Below are positions 1 to 5,018 of a DNA stretch of 5,243 nt, piece by piece (within the stretch, counting starts at the first letter, position 1; each line of letters begins with the position of its first letter). The translations under genes and the position numbers were made by a program. Source of the stretch: Clostridiales bacterium (GTDB lineage: Bacteria > Bacillota > Clostridia > Christensenellales > Aristaeellaceae); the NCBI GenBank assembly GCA_004557805.1, contig SFFS01000172.1, positions 1 to 5,243 on the forward strand, read 5' to 3'. The notes beneath the pieces were generated by a model that saw only the letters and a list, made by a program, of their open reading frames with translations, searched no databases and was not told the DNA's origin.

Positions 1-42
1 AGCGTGGCCGGTGCGAAGGCGCATGTCGCCAAAAATGATTAA
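1..42 (+). CDS. 3' end of an unidentified plus-strand gene
   Basis: Frame 1 is open from the first base and reads SVAGAKAHVAKND before a TAA stop at 40-42. Only 13 residues are visible, too few to name a product. The case for a real gene end is positional: the stop is followed within 5 bases by a perfect hairpin and then by a strong plus-strand intrinsic terminator at 98-131, as expected at the end of a transcription unit. The other frames have no comparable stop just before the hairpins. The short length means chance openness cannot be excluded. Confidence 0.45.
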   Translation, partial: SVAGAKAHVAKND

Positions 43-46
43 AGAT

Positions 47-66
47 GAGAGGGCTGCGGCCCTCTC
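47..66 (+). other. Perfect GC-rich hairpin after the upstream gene
   Basis: GAGAGGGC (47-54) pairs perfectly with GCCCTCTC (59-66) around a TGCG tetraloop. No T-run follows at once; the next T-run is at 83-87. It may be a first, weaker transcription stop, an RNA 3'-end stabiliser, or part of a dispersed intergenic element that also includes the spacer and the second hairpin at 98-124. Confidence 0.5.
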
Positions 67-97
67 AAACTCTCCTTGGGACTTTTTCGACAGTCTG

Positions 98-131
98 AAA
101 TGGCGCGGTTTCACCGCGCCATTTTCTTTTT
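98..131 (+). terminator. Rho-independent terminator of the upstream plus-strand gene
   Basis: A perfect 12-base-pair stem (98-109 with 113-124, core GGCGCGG/CCGCGCC) closes on a 3-base loop and runs straight into a T-rich tract interrupted by one C (122-131). This is a classical intrinsic terminator for transcription coming from the left. In the opposite direction only a short T-run follows the stem, so it should act weakly, if at all, on the convergent gene. Confidence 0.85.
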
Positions 132-140
132 GCATTCTTC

Positions 141-161
141 AAAAACCGCCGCAGAGCGGCG
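141..161 (-). terminator. Rho-independent terminator of the GNAT gene
   Basis: Read on the minus strand, CGCCGC and GCGGCG pair around a TCT loop (plus-strand 147-161), followed after one G by five T residues (plus-strand A-run 141-145). It starts 10 bases past the stop codon of the acetyltransferase. With the plus-strand terminator at 98-131 it insulates two convergent transcription units. Confidence 0.75.
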
Positions 162-171
162 AACGTTCCCG

Positions 172-627
172 CTATTTCCTTACCATGCGGTAGAAAAGGC
201 CTTCTCCCGCATTTGTTTCCTGATGGATAACATCGCCGTCTATTACAAAGCCCGCCTTCTGATAGCAGTTTATCGCCCGCTCGTTCCATGTCCGCACCTC
301 CAGATACAGGGGCTTTCCCGGAAATTTCTTTTTTGAAACGGCATACATCCGCTCAATCATTTCCTGTCCGTAGCCTTTGCCGCACAGATGAGGATTTACG
401 CCGATTCCGAAAAAAATCTCGTCCCCATCGTCAAATAGGCTGCAAAATCCGACCAGTTTGCCATCGTGCAAAAATGACTCCGTATACATCTGAGGGTTCC
501 CGAACCCGAATTTCTTCCGCTGCATCTCCTCATAGCCGATCATATTGTAGAGAGCGTACTCCCCCTCGTATTTCCAGCCGCATATTTCCCGTTTTTCCTT
601 TTCCGTCGCTTCATGATGGCTCAGCAC
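172..627 (-). CDS. GNAT family N-acetyltransferase
   Basis: This 151-residue protein is a single GNAT domain, the usual size for a stand-alone member. GNAT enzymes move an acetyl group from acetyl-CoA to an amine; the substrate cannot be told from sequence. Visible marks are the acetyl-CoA pyrophosphate loop in motif A (IGVNPHLCGKGYGQ, residues 75-88, with the CGKGYG turn at 82-87) and motif B (WNERAINCYQKAGF, 114-127), where Tyr122 is in the place of the usual GNAT tyrosine. The start is a GTG (625-627): GGAGG (636-640) lies 8 bases upstream, and no ATG is equally well placed. There is no signal peptide or membrane segment, so it is cytoplasmic. It has its own promoter and terminator and is monocistronic, with no evident link to the hydrogenase genes. 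The family call is firm; the role is unknown. Confidence 0.93.
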   Translation of the reverse strand: MLSHHEATEKEKREICGWKYEGEYALYNMIGYEEMQRKKFGFGNPQMYTESFLHDGKLVGFCSLFDDGDEIFFGIGVNPHLCGKGYGQEMIERMYAVSKKKFPGKPLYLEVRTWNERAINCYQKAGFVIDGDVIHQETNAGEGLFYRMVRK

Positions 628-672
628 GTATATCGCCTCCGCAAGTTCGGTTCTGTAAAAATGTCCGGCCAG

Positions 673-701
673 ATTCTATCACCCGCCGAAAGGAAATGCA
701 A
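673..701 (-). promoter_or_regulatory. Sigma-A-type promoter of the GNAT gene
   Basis: On the minus strand TTGCAT (696-701) and TAGAAT (673-678) are separated by exactly 17 bases, each with modest mismatches to TTGACA and TATAAT. Transcription should start near 666, giving a leader of about 40 bases before the GTG at 627. I see no operator-like repeat over it. Bases 702-857 upstream hold no gene or structured element I can support. Confidence 0.7.
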
Positions 702-857
702 GCGCAGCTGTGGCCGCTCAAGAAACTGACGACCGCGTCGCACGGATTATTTAACTTACAGCACTACGGCACGGCAAAAAATCGGCAAGTGGCATTATGC
801 GGGATCGCCCCTCATTTCTCGACGCTGAAAAGCAAAAAACTCCGAATTGATAAATCG

Positions 858-892
858 ACGCCGCCCGCAGTTTTCTCCCGCGCGGGCGGCGT
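858..892 (-). terminator. Hairpin terminator downstream of the [FeFe]-hydrogenase gene
   Basis: ACGCCGCCCGC (858-868) and GCGGGCGGCGT (882-892) form a perfect 11-base-pair stem around a 13-base loop, 21 bases past the hydrogenase stop. In the minus direction only a broken T-rich stretch follows directly, and the first long T-run lies about 17 bases further on. It is therefore an atypical intrinsic terminator or an RNA 3'-end stabiliser. Its position supports its role in ending the hydrogenase transcript. Confidence 0.6.
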
Positions 893-913
893 GAACCGTT
901 TATTCAATCTGAT

Positions 914-2341
914 TTATTGCTGCAAAAGCGAAATCGCGTCGGCGATGGTCTTCTCGTGCGCCTCCTCGCCGTATTTGTCCACCTCGGCCTTGTTCTTTTC
1001 GCCGTGCGTCAAACAGCCCGCGCCGCCGATACAGCCGCCGACGCACGCCATTCCCTCGATGAAATTGCCGCCCAGCACGTTCTTGCTTGCCTTCAAAAGC
1101 GCCATACGGCATGCTTCAATGCCGTCGCACGGCACTGCCTTCAATGCGAAATCGTCCAGCCCCTGCTCGTGCAGCGCCTCTTTCACCGCGTCGGACAGGC
1201 CGCCGCTGCGCGCAAAAATGCGTCCATAGAACGAAGCGTTATCCAGCACGTCCTCTTCCATCGTCATGATTTCCAGGTCGCGGCTGTCAAACAGCGCCTG
1301 CAGCTCTTCAAACGTCAGCACCGCGTCGATATACGGCTTTACCTCCGGCCGCATGGCTTCCGCCTTTTTGGCCGTGCACGGCCCGATAAACACTACCTTC
1401 ACATCGGGCGTGGTCTCTTTGATATATTTGGCCAGCGTCGCCGCCGGGGAAAGGTTGTGCGAAATATCCTTCTCCAGCGCGGGGAAGTTCTTTTTGATAT
1501 ATTCCACGAACGCCGGGCAGCAGGAGCTTGTCAGGAAGCCCTTTTCGGTCAGCTCGCGCGCTTCGGCCCAGGCGACCATATCCGCGCCCAGCGCGGCCTC
1601 GATCACCGTGAAGAACCCCAGCGCCTTGATGCCGCTGATGACCTGGCCCAGCTTCGCATAGGTAAACTGGCTGGAAATCGACGGCGCAACAAGCGCGAAC
1701 ACACGGTATTTCGTGCTGTTCTCGCTCCCTTTGATGAGATTGATCGCATCGAGAATGAACGATTTATCGGAAATCGCGCCGAACGGGCATTGGTACACGC
1801 ACGCGCCGCAGCCGATGCACTTCTCGTTGCGGATGACGGCCTCGCTTTCCTCTCCGATATCGATGGCCTTAACCTTGCAGGCGCGCTGGCACGGCCGCAT
1901 GAAGTTGTTGATCGCGCTGTACGGGCATACCTTCGCGCACTGGCCGCACTCGACGCATTTGGTTTTATCGATATGCGCCTTCTGATGCATGTCGAAGCTG
2001 ATCGCGCCGCGTTTGCAGACGTCCTCGCAGCGGTGCGCGAGGCAGCCGCGGCAGGCCTCCGTCACTTCATAGCCGCCCATGGGGCATTCGTCGCAGGCGA
2101 TGTCGATCACCTCGATCACGTTCGGGTTCGTCTTATCGCCGCCCATGGCCAGCTTCACGCGCTCACCGACGATGGCGCGCTCTTTATAGACGCAGCAGCG
2201 CATTGTGGGCACCTTGCCCGGAATAATCGTCTTGGGAATATCCAGCAGATGCTCCTGAAGGGTTCCGTTCCACGCCTGCCGTGCAACCTCTCTGAGCACC
2301 TTATATTTCAGGTACTGCACTTTTGTATCGAACTTGCGCAT
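914..2341 (-). CDS. hydA: Monomeric [FeFe]-hydrogenase, Group B-like
   Basis: The 475-residue protein interconverts H2 with protons and electrons, probably exchanging electrons with ferredoxin in the cytoplasm. The N-terminal part is packed with cysteines: Cys49/50, 83/86, a C-x2-C-x4-C-x3-C set at 97-109, and ferredoxin motifs at 129-139 and 175-185, the latter two joined with Cys151 and Cys155. The H-cluster domain follows with all four ligands: TSSCCPAF (ligand Cys275, proton-relay Cys274), IGPCTAKKAE (Cys322) and MACVGGC (Cys433, Cys437). By hand alignment to clostridial hydrogenase I, the relay residues Glu260, Glu263 and Ser294 are kept; the methionine two before the second ligand is Gly320, while Met431 is kept. 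TSCCPAF, the Gly in loop 2 and the long Cys-rich N terminus suit Group B (B1/B3) rather than Group A. ATG 2341 is chosen because GGAGGAGG (2349-2356) lies 7 bases upstream. It is single, divergent from rex. The maturases HydE/F/G are not in the window. Confidence 0.93.
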   Translation of the reverse strand: MRKFDTKVQYLKYKVLREVARQAWNGTLQEHLLDIPKTIIPGKVPTMRCCVYKERAIVGERVKLAMGGDKTNPNVIEVIDIACDECPMGGYEVTEACRGCLAHRCEDVCKRGAISFDMHQKAHIDKTKCVECGQCAKVCPYSAINNFMRPCQRACKVKAIDIGEESEAVIRNEKCIGCGACVYQCPFGAISDKSFILDAINLIKGSENSTKYRVFALVAPSISSQFTYAKLGQVISGIKALGFFTVIEAALGADMVAWAEARELTEKGFLTSSCCPAFVEYIKKNFPALEKDISHNLSPAATLAKYIKETTPDVKVVFIGPCTAKKAEAMRPEVKPYIDAVLTFEELQALFDSRDLEIMTMEEDVLDNASFYGRIFARSGGLSDAVKEALHEQGLDDFALKAVPCDGIEACRMALLKASKNVLGGNFIEGMACVGGCIGGAGCLTHGEKNKAEVDKYGEEAHEKTIADAISLLQQ

Positions 2342-2467
2342 CGTCGTTCCTCCTCCGTGCCGCCGGACGCTGCGGGCGATTTTTCGGCAGCTTCGCCGCG
2401 CCGGGCCGCCTGCGAAAAGCGCCCCGCTTTCCAACCGGCGCCGCTCCGTTTTTTCCTTCACACAAAC
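2342..2467 (-). promoter_or_regulatory. Long 5' leader of the hydrogenase mRNA
   Basis: The predicted transcription start near 2467 leaves about 125 untranslated bases before the ATG, much longer than the roughly 25 bases in front of rex. It is GC-rich. One clear RNA hairpin is visible in the minus-strand transcript: GGAAAGCG pairs with CGCTTTTC around GGG, including one G-U pair (plus-strand 2414-2432). The ribosome binding site at 2349-2356 is unusually strong. I recognise no known riboswitch class and no uORF with its own ribosome binding site. Confidence 0.4.
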
Positions 2468-2473
2468 ATTTCT

Positions 2474-2502
2474 ATTATACACGAAATGCGCCCTCTTGTG
2501 AA
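2474..2502 (-). promoter_or_regulatory. Sigma-A promoter of the [FeFe]-hydrogenase gene
   Basis: On the minus strand a perfect TATAAT (2474-2479) is preceded, at exactly 17 bases, by TTCACA (2497-2502), one mismatch from TTGACA. The -35 box lies inside a TTGTGAA/TTCACAA word (2496-2502), which is the canonical half-site of the Rex operator, so a protein bound there would block RNA polymerase. This is the strongest promoter-like sequence in the window. Confidence 0.85.
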
Positions 2503-2524
2503 TATCTCTATCAAAATATTGATA
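2496..2524. promoter_or_regulatory. Candidate Rex operator region with AT-rich inverted repeat
   Basis: TTGTGAATATCTCTATCAA (2496-2514) has one perfect Rex half-site (TTGTGAA) and a degenerate second half with CAA at its outer end, but the spacing is 5 rather than the usual 4 bases. It overlaps a perfect inverted repeat, TATCAAAATATTGATA (2509-2524), with 6-base arms and a 4-base centre. The site covers the -35 box of the hydrogenase promoter and lies about 70-100 bases upstream of the rex start. Rex from the adjacent gene is the natural candidate ligand, but the match to the TTGTGAA-N4-TTCACAA consensus is only partial. Confidence 0.45.
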
Positions 2525-2560
2525 CAAAAATAATGCTTCGCCTTTCGTTTCCGATATTCG

Positions 2561-2589
2561 TTGACGCTTCCGGCATGCCGTGATATGAT
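2561..2589 (+). promoter_or_regulatory. Sigma-A promoter of the rex-hydS-phosphatase operon
   Basis: TTGACG (2561-2566) and TATGAT (2584-2589) are separated by 17 bases, and TG at 2581-2582 gives an extended -10 (TGaTATGAT). Transcription should start near 2596, leaving a leader of about 25 bases before ATG 2621. No other promoter of this quality appears before hydS or the phosphatase, so all three genes probably depend on it. Confidence 0.82.
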
Positions 2590-2600
2590 ACCATTATCAC
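2580..2600. repeat. Nested inverted repeats over the rex -10 box and start site
   Basis: GTGATA (2580-2585) and TATCAC (2595-2600) form one inverted repeat; inside it TGATA (2586-2590) and TATCA (2595-2599) form another with a 4-base centre. They cover the -10 box and predicted start site, where a repressor would be effective. The TATCA/TGATA words recur in the repeat at 2509-2524. This may be an autoregulatory operator for Rex or a site for another regulator; it is not a consensus Rex site. Confidence 0.4.
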
Positions 2601-2620
2601 ATTCCTGATGGAGGGATTGG

Positions 2621-3298
2621 ATGGAATCACTGCGCTCCGCCCCTGTTCTCTCAATCCAGGCATTCCGGCGGATGCCGTACTATCTGCAATATCTCCGCCA
2701 GCTGCAAAAGGACGGCGCTTCCGCTGTTTCCGCGCCGCAGGCGGCGGAGCATTTCGGCTTCACCGAAGCGCAGGTGCGCAAGGATTTTGCGTCCGTCAGT
2801 TCCGCGCGCGGCCGGCCCAAGCAGGGGTTCGAGCTGGCGCGGCTGATCCGCGATATTGAAGCGGTGCTGGGCTATCACAACGCCGATCACGCGGTGCTGG
2901 TGGGGGTCGGTTCGCTCGGACGCGCCTTTCTGCAATACGGCGGCTTCTCCACCTACGGCATCGCCATCGATATGGCGTTTGACGCCGACCCGAACCTCGC
3001 CGGGCAGAGCGTATGCGACGTGCCGGTATTTCCGGGCGAACGCATCAGCGAACTGTGTCGGCGGATGAAAATCCCCATCGGCATCATCACCGTGCCTGCG
3101 AACCAGGCGCAGGTCGTCTGCGATCAGCTGATTGCCGGCGGCGTACAGGCCCTGTGGAACTTCGCGCCCGTGCATCTGCACGTGCCGGACGGGATTCTGG
3201 TACAGAACGAAAACCTCGCCGCGTCTCTGGCGCTCCTTTCCCGGCGGCTCCGGGAGAGAGAAACCGCGGGAAGCGAATACGGCGCGCAGCGCCTTTAA
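2621..3298 (+). CDS. rex: Redox-sensing transcriptional repressor Rex
   Basis: Rex binds operators when NAD+ is high and lets go when NADH rises, releasing fermentation and hydrogenase genes. The 225 residues are about the normal family length. A winged-helix DNA-binding domain covers roughly 1-80 (RRMPYYLQYLRQL at 16-28; AQVRKDF at 50-56). A Rossmann NAD(H) domain follows, with the glycine-rich loop VGVGSLGRA at 94-102, the family's MAFDADPNLAG-type strand end at 118-128, and the typical C-terminal WNFAPVHLHVPDGILV (179-194). The C-terminal stretch QNENLAASLALLSRR departs from the VDLA-type ending of Bacillus Rex. ATG 2621 has GGAGGG (2610-2615) 5 bases upstream. It is first in an operon with hydS (22-base gap). 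It is divergent from the hydrogenase, which makes that gene and its own operon likely targets. A complete dimeric cytoplasmic repressor; nothing looks damaged. Confidence 0.96.
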   Translation: MESLRSAPVLSIQAFRRMPYYLQYLRQLQKDGASAVSAPQAAEHFGFTEAQVRKDFASVSSARGRPKQGFELARLIRDIEAVLGYHNADHAVLVGVGSLGRAFLQYGGFSTYGIAIDMAFDADPNLAGQSVCDVPVFPGERISELCRRMKIPIGIITVPANQAQVVCDQLIAGGVQALWNFAPVHLHVPDGILVQNENLAASLALLSRRLRERETAGSEYGAQRL

Positions 3299-3320
3299 AC
3301 CAGGAAAGGATCGACAAGGG

Positions 3321-5015
3321 ATGGATATTTTACAGTTTGAAGTCACCCATTGCAAAGACTGCTGCAAATGCATCGGCGTCTGCCCTGTCAAGGCGATCGA
3401 GGTGAAAAACCACCGCGCGATGGTCGTCGTCAGCGATTGCGTGCTGTGCGGCAACTGCACCGTCGTCTGTCCGCAGAACAGCAAGCGCTGCGTCAACGAC
3501 GTAGGCAACGTGCAGAACATGATCCACGACGGCCGCCGCGTGGTTGCCAGCGTCGCCCCATCGTTCTCGTCGTATTTCGACGGCGCCAGTTTCGGCGCGC
3601 TACGCGCGGCCCTTCTCTCGCTCGGCTTTTCCGACGCGCGTGAAACCGCCGAGGGCGCGCATCTGGTCAAAACCGAATATGAAACGCTGCTCCAGTCCGG
3701 CACGATGAAAACCGTCATCTCGTCCTGCTGCGCGTCCTTGAACGAATACGTCTCCAAGCACTACCCCGAGGCGATTCCCGTCATGGCCCCGGTGATGACC
3801 CCCATGCAGGCGCACGCCAAGCTCGTTCACGCCGATACGCCCGACGCGGCGATCGTGTTCATCGGCCCGTGCATCTCCAAAAAAGCCGAGGTGCGCAAGA
3901 AAACGACCGAGGTCGAATACGCCATCACCTTCGACGAGCTGGCCGAATGGCTGCGCCGCCAGAACGTGGAAATCGGCAAAGAGCCTGTGGGCGAAAAATA
4001 TCTCTCGCGCTTTTTCCCGGTGGCGGGAGGCATCCTCAAGACGATGGAAAAGAACCCCGGCTGGCGCTATCTGGCCGTAGACGGCCCGGAAAACTGCATG
4101 GCCGCCCTGCGCGACGCGGTAGCGGGCAAGCTGGAAGGCTGCTTTGTCGAGATGAACTTCTGCACCGGCTCCTGCATCGGCGGGCCGGACTTCCGCAAGC
4201 ACGCCCGTTCCCTTGCAGCGTCCGCGCTGCAGGTTGAAAAAGCCGCCGTCGAACAGGGCGCAGGCGAAGAAGGAGCGCCGGATTTCCCACAGACAAAGCC
4301 CTGCGCGCTCGACGCGGAGCTGCGCGACGAGCAGATTGTCTACGATCAGCCGACCGAGCAGCAGATTGCCGCCGTGTTCAAAAAAATGGGCAAGCTGACG
4401 GCCGCCGACGAGCTGAACTGCGGCATGTGCGGCTATTCCTCCTGCCGCGAAAAAGCCATCGCCGTCATCATGGGGCGCGCCGAAATCAGCATGTGCATGC
4501 CCTATATGAAAAAACGCGCCGAGTCGTTCTCCGACAAGGTGCTCTCGATCACGCCAGACGCGATTCTCGCCGTCGATCTGAGCCTGAAGGTGCAGCAGAT
4601 CAACCGCGCCGCCTGCGAAATGTTCTCGCTCCAGCCGGACGATATTCTCGGGCAGGCCGTCAGCCGCATCCTCGACGAGTTCGACTTCGTCGACATGATC
4701 GCCAACAAAAAATCCGTCACGGAAAAATTTACGTATCTGGCCGAATATAACCTCTATCTCAAGCAGTCGTTCTATTTCGACGAGACGGCGGGCGTGGTGC
4801 TGTGCATCATGAAAAACATCACGCGCGAAAAGCAGCGCCAGAACCAACTCATGCGCCACAAGACGCAGGTCGCCAACATGGCCGACAGCATTTCCGACAA
4901 GCAGCTGCGCATCGTGCATGAAATCGCGTCGCTGCTGGGCGAATCGGCAGCGGAAACGAAGCTGGCCATCGCCGAACTGAAGGATGCGGTAATGATGGAT
5001 AGCGAGGAGCAGTAA
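3321..5015 (+). CDS. hydS: Sensory-type [FeFe]-hydrogenase HydS (Group C) with Fe-S and PAS domains
   Basis: Order of domains in 564 residues: two 4Fe-4S ferredoxin motifs (Cys11/14/17/21 and 40/43/46/50), an H-cluster domain (about 73-290), a variable linker (300-345), an extra 4Fe-4S domain (C-x2-C-x4-C at 367-375 plus Cys392), a PAS domain (about 403-500) and a helical, probably coiled-coil tail (500-558). H-cluster ligands are all present: SSCC (Cys137), IGPC (Cys184), FCTGSC (Cys281, Cys285). Ferredoxin plus H-cluster plus PAS is the layout of the putative H2 sensors studied in Thermotoga and Thermoanaerobacter; such proteins are thought to signal rather than turn over H2 fast. Loop changes are strong: Gly182 and Asn279 replace the two methionines near the cluster. 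There is no kinase or other output enzyme, so the tail probably works on a partner, most simply the phosphatase 3 bases downstream. ATG 3321 follows AGGAAAGGA (3302-3310) and begins directly before the first cluster motif; an earlier in-frame start would lie inside rex. Confidence 0.94.
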   Translation: MDILQFEVTHCKDCCKCIGVCPVKAIEVKNHRAMVVVSDCVLCGNCTVVCPQNSKRCVNDVGNVQNMIHDGRRVVASVAPSFSSYFDGASFGALRAALLSLGFSDARETAEGAHLVKTEYETLLQSGTMKTVISSCCASLNEYVSKHYPEAIPVMAPVMTPMQAHAKLVHADTPDAAIVFIGPCISKKAEVRKKTTEVEYAITFDELAEWLRRQNVEIGKEPVGEKYLSRFFPVAGGILKTMEKNPGWRYLAVDGPENCMAALRDAVAGKLEGCFVEMNFCTGSCIGGPDFRKHARSLAASALQVEKAAVEQGAGEEGAPDFPQTKPCALDAELRDEQIVYDQPTEQQIAAVFKKMGKLTAADELNCGMCGYSSCREKAIAVIMGRAEISMCMPYMKKRAESFSDKVLSITPDAILAVDLSLKVQQINRAACEMFSLQPDDILGQAVSRILDEFDFVDMIANKKSVTEKFTYLAEYNLYLKQSFYFDETAGVVLCIMKNITREKQRQNQLMRHKTQVANMADSISDKQLRIVHEIASLLGESAAETKLAIAELKDAVMMDSEEQ

Positions 5016-5018
5016 GAT

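Noticed and set aside
11..193. Small plus-strand ORF beginning at GTG 11 through the two hairpins
   Set aside because: It runs across the hairpin spacer and the intrinsic terminator, has no ribosome binding site, and its sequence is better explained as a non-coding repeat or terminator region.
733..761. Second, more distal minus-strand promoter (TTGCCG, 17 bases, TTAAAT) upstream of GNAT
   Set aside because: There are two mismatches in each box, and a better promoter lies closer to the gene at 673-701.
797..853. Short plus-strand ORF of 18 codons between the GNAT promoter and the hydrogenase terminator
   Set aside because: It has no ribosome binding site, no promoter and no recognisable sequence; chance openness explains it.
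2342..2527. Upstream in-frame ATG giving the hydrogenase a 62-residue N-terminal extension
   Set aside because: It would start upstream of the predicted promoter and start site (2474-2502), has no good ribosome binding site and adds Arg-rich non-conserved sequence. ATG 2341 has GGAGGAGG 7 bases away.
917..2533. Plus-strand open frame of 538 codons opposite the [FeFe]-hydrogenase
   Set aside because: It is an antisense shadow in GC-rich DNA: low-complexity Arg/Ala/His-rich translation, no ribosome binding site and no recognisable domain, while the other strand encodes clear cluster motifs.
3132..3320. Upstream start for hydS inside rex
   Set aside because: It overlaps the Rex C-terminal domain in another frame and encodes no conserved residues. 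ATG 3321 has a ribosome binding site and leads directly into the first ferredoxin motif.
4881..4995. Possible histidine-kinase phosphoacceptor box (RIVHEI) in the HydS tail
   Set aside because: A His-Glu pair sits in a helix, but there is no following ATP-binding kinase domain in HydS or the next gene, and the remaining H-box residues do not match. It is treated as a signalling or coiled-coil helix.
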